Positions 55,657 to 64,000 of a DNA stretch of 64,000 nucleotides are shown here, in pieces. The stretch spans positions 1 to 64,000 of the forward strand of contig DUPV01000024.1 in the NCBI GenBank assembly GCA_012838135.1, in the 5' to 3' direction. The position numbers and the translations under genes are program-made. The notes under the pieces are model-generated. The model made no database searches. It was given only the letters and a program-made list of their open reading frames with translations, and was not told the origin of the DNA. Origin of the DNA: Clostridiaceae bacterium. GTDB taxonomy: Bacteria; Bacillota; Clostridia; Saccharofermentanales; DTU023. The first letter of the stretch is position 1. Each line of letters starts with the position of its first letter.

Positions 55657-56340
55657 ATGTATATGACAATTACCTTTCAGGACATTTTCAAATCAAGTTT
55701 TTTAGAAAATATCAATGCAGTTCCGCTCATGGATATGTTAATTACATTGTTACTCTCATTCGTACTCGGTATATTCATCTTTTTTATTTATAAAAAAACA
55801 TATTCCGGTGTAATGTATTCTGCCAGCTTCGGAATCACCTTGATCGCTCTCAGCATGATTACCGCACTCTTGATTTTGGCTGTAACCAGTAATGTTGTTT
55901 TATCACTCGGTATGGTCGGTGCACTCTCAATCGTGCGTTTCCGAACCGCTATCAAAGAACCCTCCGACATCGCTTTTTTATTTTGGAGTATTGCTGTCGG
56001 TATCGTACTTGCTGCAGGCTTGATTCCTCTCGCCTTGTTCGGCAGTTTTTTCATCGGAATAATTATGCTGATTTTTGCCAATACAAAAACTCATGAACAA
56101 CCATATATACTGGTCGTACACTGCATTGATGAAGATGTTGAAAAAGAAATTCTCAGCCATATCAACGGTTCAGTCAAACGATTTTCTTTAAAGAGTAAAA
56201 CTATCATGCCCGAACAGATTGAGTTGAATTATGAGATTAGATTGAAATCTGCCGACAGTTCATTTATTAATGAATTAGCTGCCATTAAAGGTGTCAATCA
56301 TACCGTGATGGTTTCGTACAACGGCGATTATATGAGTTAA
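55657..56340 (+). CDS. DUF4956 membrane protein
   Basis: This is a 227-residue protein with three or four membrane segments (MLITLLLSFVLGIFIFFIY, ITLIALSMITALLILAVT, FLFWSIAVGIVLAAGLIPLALFG) followed by a soluble C-terminus. VVLSLGMVGALSIVRFRTAIKEPSDIAFLFW is the DUF4956 signature. It is coupled in many Firmicutes to VTC and CotH genes. CAGGAG precedes the start. The C-terminal domain (about residues 145-227) looks like a small alpha/beta fold with no clear active site. Function is unknown. Confidence 0.9.
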   Translation: MYMTITFQDIFKSSFLENINAVPLMDMLITLLLSFVLGIFIFFIYKKTYSGVMYSASFGITLIALSMITALLILAVTSNVVLSLGMVGALSIVRFRTAIKEPSDIAFLFWSIAVGIVLAAGLIPLALFGSFFIGIIMLIFANTKTHEQPYILVVHCIDEDVEKEILSHINGSVKRFSLKSKTIMPEQIELNYEIRLKSADSSFINELAAIKGVNHTVMVSYNGDYMS

Positions 56341-56416
56341 TCAGGTCGCAACAAAGAGTCTGCGTCATCACAACAAAATTTGTAAAATTTAAAAATAAAG
56401 TCACCGCCTAGTAAAA

Positions 56417-57820
56417 ATGTTAAAACACAAACACATTGACAAAATAATCATTGTAATTTTGCTTGTTGCTTCCCTCTTTACCATTCTATTCATGAACGGG
56501 AATCTGGGTGTTCTGCCTGCCGGACAAAATCCCGGCTATGAGCATCGTTTGTTCGATGATAGTCGCGTTCATGAGATAAATATTTATTGTGAACAATGGG
56601 ATGAAATTCTCACAGATCCGCGAGCAGAACAATATAAACATGCAGATATTGAAATCGACGGTGAGCGTTTTAATAATGTCGGTTTCAGAACAAAAGGCAA
56701 CAATTCTTTGCGTTTGACACATAAATACGGCTTAGAACGATATAGCTTTAAAATCGAATTTGACCATTATGCTGCCAACAGTTATTACGGCTTGGATAAA
56801 TTCTCTTTAGATTCTTCTTTCCAAGATAACAGTTACTTAAAATCTTACATTACCTATGACATGATGGCCTTTATGGGTGTTCCTTCTCCCCTGACCAGCT
56901 ATGTTTGGTTGACAATTAACGATCAGGCTTGGGGACTTTATTTAGCAATTGAAGAACCGGAACATGCTTTTGCCCGAAGAAATTTCGGTGTCAGTCATGG
57001 TCAACTCTATAAACCTGACTATAAAAATATTGATGCCGAAAATGCTGATGTTGCTTTAAGATATATTGACGATAATCCGGAAAATTATGACAATATTTTT
57101 CGTAAAGCAAAATTTGATCCGACCGAACAGGATAAAAAGAATTTAATCCGGGCCTTACAGATTTTATCCACCGGAGAAAATTTAACTGATGCCGTAAATA
57201 TTGATTCTGTCTTAAAATTCTTTCCGGTACAGGTTTTTGTCGTAAATCTGGACGGTTATTTAGGTAAAAACGGCCACAATTATTTTCTCTATGAAGAAAA
57301 CGGAATTATCAGTATGCTGCCGTGGGATTACAACCTGGCTTTCGGAACTTATTCACTCGGTATGCCGGAACCGATTAATGATGCCGAACTCTATATCAAT
57401 CATCCGATTGTTACGCCGGCTGCAGGTGAAATCATGTTCAAGCGTCCTCTATATCATCATCTGATGAAAAATCCGGATTGTTTTGCCCAATATAAAGAGA
57501 ACTTCGATTATCTGATTCGCGAATATTTTGAATCAGGCTACTTTTCACTGAAAGTTACTGAAACAATTGCCATGATCTCGCCCTATGTCAAAAAAGATCC
57601 GACTGCTTTTTGTTCCTTTGAAGATTATAAAATCGGTGTTCAAACATTTACCGACTTTTGTCTTTTACGAGCCGAAAGCATCCGCGGTCAACTTAACGGA
57701 ACCATACCCGCCACTATTGCCGGTCAAATTACTGCTCGGGAAGAAAATCCCGATGTATTTATTGATGCATCCAACGTTTGGCTGCCTGATCTCGGTGAAG
57801 TCGCCGATTTAAAAAAATGA
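56417..57820 (+). CDS. CotH-family kinase
   Basis: CotH proteins are atypical secreted protein kinases, first known from Bacillus spore coats. This 467-residue protein begins with a membrane anchor (IIIVILLVASLFTILFM) and shows FRTKGNNSLR, WGLYLAIEEPEHAFARRNFG, QVFVVNLDGYLGKNGHNYFLYEENG and MLPWDYNLAFG, matching the CotH fold's catalytic stretch. It closes the lipoprotein-VTC-DUF4956-CotH group. Its substrate could be the acidic repeat lipoprotein encoded upstream, but this is inference. The ribosome site is weak. Confidence 0.9.
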   Translation: MLKHKHIDKIIIVILLVASLFTILFMNGNLGVLPAGQNPGYEHRLFDDSRVHEINIYCEQWDEILTDPRAEQYKHADIEIDGERFNNVGFRTKGNNSLRLTHKYGLERYSFKIEFDHYAANSYYGLDKFSLDSSFQDNSYLKSYITYDMMAFMGVPSPLTSYVWLTINDQAWGLYLAIEEPEHAFARRNFGVSHGQLYKPDYKNIDAENADVALRYIDDNPENYDNIFRKAKFDPTEQDKKNLIRALQILSTGENLTDAVNIDSVLKFFPVQVFVVNLDGYLGKNGHNYFLYEENGIISMLPWDYNLAFGTYSLGMPEPINDAELYINHPIVTPAAGEIMFKRPLYHHLMKNPDCFAQYKENFDYLIREYFESGYFSLKVTETIAMISPYVKKDPTAFCSFEDYKIGVQTFTDFCLLRAESIRGQLNGTIPATIAGQITAREENPDVFIDASNVWLPDLGEVADLKK

Positions 57821-57983
57821 TAAAATAGTTTGTCAAAATCTGCATCTACTGACCATTTCTTAATATCAAAATTTATCTAATAAATTCAATAGTCGATGAA
57901 AAAAACAAGAACAACTATACATAAAACATAATAAGAATCACGTTTTTATGTGTAAAATATTATCGTTAAAGATATTCTCATGA

Positions 57984-58922
57984 TTAAAAGAAACCATAAG
58001 ACTTAAAAATGCTGATAAAAACAAAAAGCGTAAACGTTGAGAAAACTGTAGTATAAACTAACAATTGTGCTGCCAGCTGTTCATTGCCTCCCATTTGTTG
58101 AGCCATTGTATAAGAAGTAACCGCAACCGGTCCGCCAAACAAGACTAAGAACAAAGCTAAAGCTTCTCCCCTTATTCCCATCGGAATAATAATTAACATC
58201 ACAATCAGAGGAATCAGAATCAGCCTGAACAATAAACCTTCAAACAAAAGTTTGCGTGATTCCCGATCTGTCGTAAAAACAAATCTACCGCCTAAAGCAA
58301 ATAAAGCCAAAGGTGTTGCCATTTTTCCCAAAGGAAATAAAACGTTAAATAACCAATCAGACACTGAAACATTGAAGTAATTTAAAACAAGCGCAAGTAA
58401 GGATGAAATGATCAGGGGATTCTTCAAAATCCTTGCTAATACCTTGATGAAAGATACTTTTTCTTTAGCATAAAAAGAAAAAACCAGCACTGCCAAAACA
58501 TTGAACAAAGGGATAAACATTACTGTCATTACACCACCTAAAGCAGAGACTTCTGTTCCCATGATGCTTTCAGTTAATTCTATTCCCAAAAGAATGAAAT
58601 TCGAACGAAATGAATTCTGAATCATAACGGATTTATCTGCATTGGGAATATTTCTTTTTCCATAATAAATCATCGCCAACAGGAAAAAAACCAAAACACA
58701 GATTAAGCCGATTAATAACGGACGTGAAAGATTAACTGAAGCAAAATCCGAACGATAAATGTTAAAAAACAAATTTAAGGGTAAAAATATTCTAAACACA
58801 ATCGTATTTATATCCAAAAAAGTTGCCGAGCTGATTTTCAGAATTTTCTTACTTGTAAATCCCAAGAACAAATAAATAATAAAAGGAGCTACACAAGAAA
58901 ACGACAATAACAATATATCCAC
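57984..58922 (-). CDS. AEC-family transporter
   Basis: This is a ten-segment membrane carrier of the auxin-efflux-carrier family, which in bacteria moves organic acids such as malate. Characteristic are the N-terminal FIIYLFLGFTSKK, the middle MTVMFIPLFNVLAVLVFSFYAKEK and LARILKNPLIISSLLALVLNYF, and the C-terminal FGGPVAVTSYTMAQQMGGNEQLAAQLLVYTTVFS. I place the start at GTG (VDILLLSF), nine bases after GAGAG, not at the ORF-track TTG. Its substrate is unknown. It is convergent with cotH. Confidence 0.85.
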   Translation of the reverse strand: MDILLLSFSCVAPFIIYLFLGFTSKKILKISSATFLDINTIVFRIFLPLNLFFNIYRSDFASVNLSRPLLIGLICVLVFFLLAMIYYGKRNIPNADKSVMIQNSFRSNFILLGIELTESIMGTEVSALGGVMTVMFIPLFNVLAVLVFSFYAKEKVSFIKVLARILKNPLIISSLLALVLNYFNVSVSDWLFNVLFPLGKMATPLALFALGGRFVFTTDRESRKLLFEGLLFRLILIPLIVMLIIIPMGIRGEALALFLVLFGGPVAVTSYTMAQQMGGNEQLAAQLLVYTTVFSTFTLFVFISIFKSYGFF

Positions 58923-59019
58923 AATTCCACACTCTCTAATTAACAATTTCTATTTTCTTAATTATACAAAACTTATTATCTTAATTGTGGCAATATAATA
59001 ACTTTTATCATAATTGTTA

Positions 59020-59057
59020 AGCATAAGTGGAAAAATTGTTACTTTTCCACTTATGCT
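59020..59057. repeat. Perfect 15-bp inverted repeat
   Basis: AGCATAAGTGGAAAA and TTTTCCACTTATGCT are exact reverse complements around an 8-base loop. On the minus strand the repeat covers the stop codon of the small ORF at 59051. It may end that unit's transcript, but no T-run follows. Confidence 0.8.
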
Positions 59058-59209
59058 GCTGGCATATTCCATGTCAATTCAGGAGCAAATAAATATGTTG
59101 ATATATTTAATGTGTGATTTCCACCAGTAGTATGAGTTGTTGTTACTGGTGGTGCTTCTGCTTTTGTTATATTTATTATTGGTACTATTTCACACATTAA
59201 GCGTATCAT
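59051..59209 (-). CDS. Possible small ORF or gene remnant
   Basis: On the minus strand a 52-codon frame reads from MIRLMCEIVP to LTWNMPAA and stops inside the inverted repeat. Codon use (A/T third positions, several PPVTT and GGN codons) resembles the sugar genes upstream, and the frame remains open for about 15 further codons upstream of the ATG. No strong ribosome site is visible and I do not recognise the product. It may be the tail of a decayed gene of the sugar operon. It also holds nested inverted repeats (CCACCAGTA/TACTGGTGG). Confidence 0.3.
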   Translation of the reverse strand: MIRLMCEIVPIINITKAEAPPVTTTHTTGGNHTLNISTYLFAPELTWNMPAA

Positions 59210-59285
59210 CGTATGCCTGTATGTCAACAATCCGGGCTTTTTATTTTCTTAGATGCGGGGACTCTCTTCACTCTCAAAGAATCTT

Positions 59286-60275
59286 TTACTTTGTTGTAAG
59301 TGCTGAATCAAATGCAATTGAAGAAGGTTTATAATTTAGTTTATTGATATATTCATAAGATTCAGTTGCCCCATAAATACGATCCATACCACTATCTTCC
59401 CATTCTACAGATAATGGACCTTCGTATTGAAAATAGTTTAATTCTCGAACTATTCCATCAAAATCTACATCACCATGGCCTACTGATACAAAATTCCATT
59501 TTCGTCTTGGATCTCCAAATTCTAAATGAGAACCAAGTATTCCAGCTTTATCATTTTTATTGACTTTCACATCTTTTATATGAACATGATAAATACGATC
59601 AAAGAAGTCTCTTAAAAATGATAATTCATTAACTCCTTGCCAAACCAAATGACTAGGATCATAATTTAGTCCCAATGTTTGTCTATTGTCAAAAACTTCA
59701 AATAATGTTTTTGTTGAATAATAATCAAAAGCAATTTCAGCAGGATGCACTTCTAAAGCAAATTTAACATCATATTCATCAAAAACATCAAAAATAGGAG
59801 TCCAAAGATCATAGATTTTTTTAAATCCATCGTCAATCATTTTCGTTGTTGTTTGAGGATATGAATACCAATATTTCCAAATAGGCGATCCGGTAAAACC
59901 TGTTACAACTTTAACACCCATTTTTGCAGCAGCTTCTGCTGTTCTTTTCATTTCTTTAATAGCCCAATTCGTAATTTCAGTAGGTTTCCCTGCAATTTCC
60001 TTAGGGGCAAAATTATCTAATCGAGGATCCCAATCATCTCCTACACATTGTCCTGTTAAATGAGCTGAAATAGCATAGCATTTCAGCCCATTTTCCGATA
60101 ATAAGTTTTTAATATTATCTATATATCCCGGTTCATCAATTGCTTTTGAAACATTGAAATGCGCATGTGTTGCTAATTCCAAACCATCATAACCAATTTC
60201 TGAAACTAGTTTGCATAAATCAGCAAGATCTATGTCACCAAATTGTCCTGATGCCAATGTAATTGGTCTTGTCAT
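59286..60275 (-). CDS. Sugar phosphate isomerase/epimerase
   Basis: This is a 329-residue xylose-isomerase-like TIM barrel. GYDGLELATHAHF, ALEVHPAEIAFDYYST (metal-binding glutamate and neighbours), LNYDPSHLVWQGV, YHVHIKDVK and LSVEWEDSGMDRIYG are the metal-site blocks. The start MTRPITL is chosen, since AGGAGG lies nine bases before it; this also removes the apparent overlap with the dehydrogenase gene. It pairs with the Gfo/Idh dehydrogenase upstream, a common pairing in sugar or inositol-type catabolism. The specific sugar is unknown. Confidence 0.9.
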   Translation of the reverse strand: MTRPITLASGQFGDIDLADLCKLVSEIGYDGLELATHAHFNVSKAIDEPGYIDNIKNLLSENGLKCYAISAHLTGQCVGDDWDPRLDNFAPKEIAGKPTEITNWAIKEMKRTAEAAAKMGVKVVTGFTGSPIWKYWYSYPQTTTKMIDDGFKKIYDLWTPIFDVFDEYDVKFALEVHPAEIAFDYYSTKTLFEVFDNRQTLGLNYDPSHLVWQGVNELSFLRDFFDRIYHVHIKDVKVNKNDKAGILGSHLEFGDPRRKWNFVSVGHGDVDFDGIVRELNYFQYEGPLSVEWEDSGMDRIYGATESYEYINKLNYKPSSIAFDSALTTK

Positions 60276-60318
60276 TACCACATTCCTCCTAAATATCAAT
60301 CCAAAAGTAACAAAGAAA

Positions 60319-61488
60319 TTATACTTTTTCCCATTGATTGCTTTTTGAAGAACGTGCACAAGCTTCTGCTACCTTCTCAACTCTATACGCTGTATTAAAA
60401 CAAGTTGATGGTTGCTCACCAGTTGCTATTGCTTTAGCAAATTCCAACATTTCAATTGCTTTTAATTCTCCATAACCAATATTCATACCAGCAATATTCC
60501 ATGTTGCATCTCCATAAGGATGAGCAGGACTGGTATATATCGTTTTAAATCCCCTCTCGGTATCCGGATCATCAGCATAGCACACTCTTATTTCATTCAA
60601 ACGTTCATAGTTAAACAATATGCTCCCTTTTGTTCCATGTAATTCAACAGTAATAAAATTATGTCTTCCCCATGCATTTCTCGTTGCCTCTAAACTACCC
60701 ACAGCACCGCTTTTGAAACGTAATAGCATTGTTTCTTCATCATCTGTGTCAACTTTTTCTTTTTTGGCTCCAACATCACCCTTAACTGTTCCTAATGAAT
60801 CAACACCACTTTCTTGAACAGGTCTTTCATTAATATATGTTTGCATAATGGATACAACTTCATCAATATCACCAGCTAGATACTGAGCAATATCTATAAC
60901 ATGGGATGCGATATCACCTAATGCTCCATATCCAGCTATTTCTTTTTGGAAACGCCATGATAATGGAGAATTGGGATCAGCAGACCAAGATTGTAAATAT
61001 TGGCAACGAATATTCAAGATATTTCCTATCTTACCTTCGTCAATCAATTGTTTTGCAAAAACGATTGCCGGAACGCGTCTGTATTGATATGCGTTCATAC
61101 TAATAATCCCTTTTTTTGCTGCTTCAGTAGCAGCAATGGCCATTTTTTCAGCATCTTCTATTTTCGAAGCCATCGGTTTTTCACATATTACATGTTTACC
61201 AGCATTAAGAGCGGCTATTGATATTTCTGCATGACTATCATTTGGTGTACAAACATGCACTGCATCTATTTCTGGATCTGCAATAACATCACGCCAATCA
61301 GTACAGCTTTTTTCAAATCCAAATCTAATTTTTGCCTCAGAAGCTATTTCTGGGACAATATCACAAACTGTCTTAAAAACAGGCATTACAGGCGATGGCC
61401 AAAATAATTTGGGCATGTTAGACATTCCTACTACATGTGCTTTACACATAAATCCAGCACCTATTACTGCAATATTTAATTTTTTCAT
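60319..61488 (-). CDS. Gfo/Idh/MocA-family oxidoreductase
   Basis: This is a 389-residue NAD(P)-dependent sugar dehydrogenase. AVIGAGFMCKAHVVGM is the Rossmann loop, AVHVCTPNDSHAEISIAALNAGKHVICEKPMA contains the EKP motif with the catalytic lysine, and GDIASHVIDIAQYL gives the substrate-binding histidine region. The C-terminal beta domain is complete. GGAGG lies before the start. It lies 43 bases upstream of the epimerase and 52 bases downstream of the permease, so the operon runs ATPase-permease-dehydrogenase-epimerase. Confidence 0.93.
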   Translation of the reverse strand: MKKLNIAVIGAGFMCKAHVVGMSNMPKLFWPSPVMPVFKTVCDIVPEIASEAKIRFGFEKSCTDWRDVIADPEIDAVHVCTPNDSHAEISIAALNAGKHVICEKPMASKIEDAEKMAIAATEAAKKGIISMNAYQYRRVPAIVFAKQLIDEGKIGNILNIRCQYLQSWSADPNSPLSWRFQKEIAGYGALGDIASHVIDIAQYLAGDIDEVVSIMQTYINERPVQESGVDSLGTVKGDVGAKKEKVDTDDEETMLLRFKSGAVGSLEATRNAWGRHNFITVELHGTKGSILFNYERLNEIRVCYADDPDTERGFKTIYTSPAHPYGDATWNIAGMNIGYGELKAIEMLEFAKAIATGEQPSTCFNTAYRVEKVAEACARSSKSNQWEKV

Positions 61489-61540
61489 TATAGAACCTCC
61501 GCTTAAATTATTTATTATTATTCGATTTCTAATCTATTGT

Positions 61541-62518
61541 TTATGCTGCTTTTTGTATTTTTTGTGTTAAGTTGCTCACAGCTACTGAAACTACAATAAT
61601 GGCACCTCTTATCATCATTTGTTCTGCTGAACTCAGATTAGCCAGAATTAATGCATTGTTTATGATACCCATCAATAACGATCCAACTAAAGATCCCAAT
61701 ATTGCACCTGTACCACCGGACATTGCCGTACCGCCTAAAACAACTGCAGCAATTACTGACATTTCATCACCATCTCCATAGGAAAATCTACCTGCAGATA
61801 ATCTGCCTGCATATAATACTCCACCGAGACCGGCTAATAATCCAGAAATTATAAAACTAATAATTAACACTTTTTCGGTTTTGATCCCACTATACTCTGC
61901 CGACAATCTATTGCCGCCAGTCGCTAGAACATGCCTTCCGAAACTAGATTTATAAAAAATATATGCTCCGATTAAATAAATAAGCATTGTCCAAAAAACC
62001 AAAATCGGAATAGACCCAACTGAACCGGCACCGAAAATATATGTAAAAGTATCATTATCAATTGGTATTGCGCTTGTATCAGTTATTTTCATAGCTGATC
62101 CTCTTACTAACTGCATTACTCCGAGAGTTGCTAAGAAAGCAGGTAATCGTAATTTTGTAACTAATAATCCGTTTATTAATCCCACAAATGTTCCAAAACA
62201 AATTCCTGCCAGAACAGACAATATTATTGAACCATTTTTTTGTAGGACTAATGCCGAGAACACCGACGACATAGCTGCAACAGCACCCACGGTCAAATCT
62301 ATTTGACCAGATGCCATTACAAATGTACCTCCAACAGCCATAATAGAAATAACTGCCGTCTGGCGTAATATATTTAATAAATTGGTAATATTTAAAAAGC
62401 CTTTTGGCTCAAGAAGAATTGAAAAAAACACAAAAACTATAACAAATATTATATAGACCATCAATTTGTCAAAAGGGATGGGCTTAGCATGTTTTTTATT
62501 AACTAACTTGGATTGCAT
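61541..62518 (-). CDS. Ribose-type sugar ABC permease (RbsC family)
   Basis: This is a 325-residue membrane permease with about nine segments. VGGTFVMASGQIDLTVGAVAAMSS (about residues 62-85) and LATLGVMQLVRG are conserved in RbsC/XylH. YAGRLSAGRFSYGDGDEMSVIAAVVLGGTAMSGGTGAILGSLVG is the C-terminal family block. AGGAGG precedes the start, which overlaps the ATPase gene by 20 bases. Partner ATPase is directly upstream. A periplasmic-type binding protein should lie beyond the window edge. Confidence 0.94.
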   Translation of the reverse strand: MQSKLVNKKHAKPIPFDKLMVYIIFVIVFVFFSILLEPKGFLNITNLLNILRQTAVISIMAVGGTFVMASGQIDLTVGAVAAMSSVFSALVLQKNGSIILSVLAGICFGTFVGLINGLLVTKLRLPAFLATLGVMQLVRGSAMKITDTSAIPIDNDTFTYIFGAGSVGSIPILVFWTMLIYLIGAYIFYKSSFGRHVLATGGNRLSAEYSGIKTEKVLIISFIISGLLAGLGGVLYAGRLSAGRFSYGDGDEMSVIAAVVLGGTAMSGGTGAILGSLVGSLLMGIINNALILANLSSAEQMMIRGAIIVVSVAVSNLTQKIQKAA

Positions 62519-63992
62519 ATTGCAATTCCTCCTCTTTTAAAATTTCTTTTCGCAAAATATTCTCGCTTATCACACCATCATGCAACACAAGAATCCTATC
62601 ACAGATAGCTAAAAGCTCACTTAGTTCTGAAGAAATGAAAATGACGCTATTACCTTGATCTGCATAATTTCGGACAATATTAATTATTTCTTCTTTTGCA
62701 CCTATATCAATACCTGCCGTCGGCTCATCCAACATTAATACTTTAGGATTTATATCCATCCATTTTGCAATTACTGCCTTTTGCTGATTTCCACCGGAGA
62801 GCAGATTTATTGGGTAAAACATTGATTTTGCAATAATGTTAAATTCATCTATTTTTGCTTGAGTTGCGTTAACAGCTTGATTTTCGTTAATCCAACCATT
62901 ATGTTCATAGGCCTTTATATTAGGTAATAAGATATTATCTTTTAAAGTATGGATTAACACTAAACCTTGACGTCTTCTATCTTCAGGTATAAGAGCTATG
63001 CCTGCTTTTACCGCATCTGCAGAACAATTGATTTCCAAATTTTCCCCGTTCAAAAGGACAGTTCCATTTAGTTTTTTACGAATCCCAAAAATAGTTTCTA
63101 CTATTTCTGTTCTCCCACTGCCCATTAAACCAGCTAATCCTAAAATCTCTCCTTTTTTAACATCAAAATTTATATTAGTAATCTGATCATTAATACTTAA
63201 ATCAATTACTTGTAACATAACTTCATCAGAAGAATACGATCTCTCTTGCCAATTTAATAGATTTACGTCTGAAGTACTTCCTAACATATGTAAAATAATT
63301 TCTTCTATACTTGTTTCCTGAATAATACTTTCAAATACTAACTTGCCATCTCTCAACACAGACACACTATCTGCAATTTTAAAAATCTCATTCATTCTGT
63401 GAGAGATGTAAATCATCGAAACCCCTTCAGTCTTAAGAGAGTGCATTATTTCAAATAGTTTTTGTGTTTCATTATCTGTCAGAGATGCAGTTGGCTCATC
63501 TAAAACAAGAATTTTTGCATTTTTTGATAAAGCTTTTGCTATTTCAACCATTTGCTGATTACCAACACTTAAATGCTCAACAGTTATTTCCGGATTTAAA
63601 TCCAAACCCATTTTATTTAAAATAAAACTCGTTTCTTCATTCATTTTTTTGGTATTCCGAAATCCATTCTTCATTATTTCTCTACCTAAAAAAATATTTT
63701 CGGAAATAGTCATTGTTTGAATGAGAGATAATTCTTGAAAAATCATAGCAATTCCATGATTTTGAGCATTTTCTACATTATGTATATCAACTTCATGTCC
63801 GTTTACTTCAATTGTTCCGCTATCTTTCGAATATACTCCTGTCATTATTTTCATAAGGGTTGATTTACCAGCCCCATTACCCCCGACAAGAGCATGAATT
63901 TCGCCTTTTCTAAGAGCAAAGTCGATATCATCTAAAACTTTAACACCAAAAGACTTTGATATTTTATTCAATTTTAAACAATAATTATCCAT
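62499..63992 (-). CDS. Ribose-type sugar ABC ATPase (RbsA family), start near window edge
   Basis: This protein has two fused ABC domains. The first has Walker A VGGNGAGKSTLMKIM (about residues 37-51), signature LSVGNQQMVEIAKAL and Walker B ILVLDEPTASL. The second has the degenerate GLMGSGRTEIVETI in place of Walker A, LLSGGNQQKAVIAKWM and VLMLDEPTAGIDIG, as is normal for RbsA/MglA. The 498-residue frame appears complete, but only a few bases precede the start, so the ribosome site cannot be judged. The ORF-track TTG is one codon earlier; I prefer the ATG. Confidence 0.93.
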   Translation of the reverse strand: MDNYCLKLNKISKSFGVKVLDDIDFALRKGEIHALVGGNGAGKSTLMKIMTGVYSKDSGTIEVNGHEVDIHNVENAQNHGIAMIFQELSLIQTMTISENIFLGREIMKNGFRNTKKMNEETSFILNKMGLDLNPEITVEHLSVGNQQMVEIAKALSKNAKILVLDEPTASLTDNETQKLFEIMHSLKTEGVSMIYISHRMNEIFKIADSVSVLRDGKLVFESIIQETSIEEIILHMLGSTSDVNLLNWQERSYSSDEVMLQVIDLSINDQITNINFDVKKGEILGLAGLMGSGRTEIVETIFGIRKKLNGTVLLNGENLEINCSADAVKAGIALIPEDRRRQGLVLIHTLKDNILLPNIKAYEHNGWINENQAVNATQAKIDEFNIIAKSMFYPINLLSGGNQQKAVIAKWMDINPKVLMLDEPTAGIDIGAKEEIINIVRNYADQGNSVIFISSELSELLAICDRILVLHDGVISENILRKEILKEEELQYAIQVS

Positions 63993-64000
63993 CAAACCCA

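Overview
The window is a gene-dense, AT-rich chromosomal segment from a low-G+C Gram-positive bacterium, most likely an anaerobic member of the Clostridia. This reading rests on several features: a type III glutamine synthetase, the meso-diaminopimelate dehydrogenase route to lysine, a short HisG with a HisZ subunit, the cysS-mrnC-rlmB-sigH gene order, a SAM-I riboswitch before metK, strong AGGAGG ribosome binding sites, and a VTC/DUF4956/CotH cluster. The species cannot be named from the sequence alone. No transposase, phage gene or CRISPR array was seen.

Layout. 1-13.7 kb (minus strand): glutamine synthetase III, then ddh, dapB, dapA, an aspartate kinase and lysA, then an oligopeptide/nickel-type ABC transporter (ATPases, permeases and binding lipoprotein). 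14-19.6 kb (plus): argG and argH behind a consensus promoter and a leader terminator, then a polar amino-acid ABC transporter. 19.7-25.4 kb (minus): thioesterase, thrB, thrC, a second aspartate kinase and an EamA exporter. 25.5-28.0 kb (minus): a duplicated DUF1538 membrane protein with a PII-like tail, plus a separate double PII-like protein. 28.1-35.2 kb (minus): a histidine operon, hisZ-G-D-C-B-A-F-IE, without hisH. It diverges from a TrpR-like regulator and a HAD phosphatase (35.4-36.4 kb, plus).

36.5-44.6 kb (minus): SigH-like sigma factor with an overlapping lipoprotein gene, rlmB, mrnC, cysS, a structured RNA (possibly 6S), an iron-sulfur flavoprotein gene, comF, and metK under a SAM-I riboswitch. 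44.7-46.7 kb: a sugar isomerase and a zinc dehydrogenase, followed by a long intergenic region holding an unidentified folded element. 47.3-52.5 kb (plus): a compact Tad/Flp pilus-type locus (degenerate TadZ, CpaF ATPase, fused TadB-TadC, Flp pilin, FHA protein). 52.5-53.6 kb: upp and a single tRNA-Arg(ACG). 53.9-57.8 kb (plus): a repeat-bearing lipoprotein with an RsgI-like domain, a VTC-domain protein, DUF4956 and CotH. 57.9-64 kb (minus): an AEC transporter and a sugar-catabolism operon (epimerase, Gfo/Idh dehydrogenase, RbsC- and RbsA-like transport genes) that runs off the window.

Taken together the window is mostly amino-acid biosynthesis (aspartate family, arginine, histidine) with matching transporters. 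It also carries two surface systems (Tad pilus, CotH/VTC cluster) and two sugar-use loci. The least-described elements are the DUF1538-PII pair, the RsgI-like repeat lipoprotein in front of VTC/DUF4956/CotH, the unidentified folded element near 46.9 kb, and the palindrome between hisZ and the TrpR-like gene.
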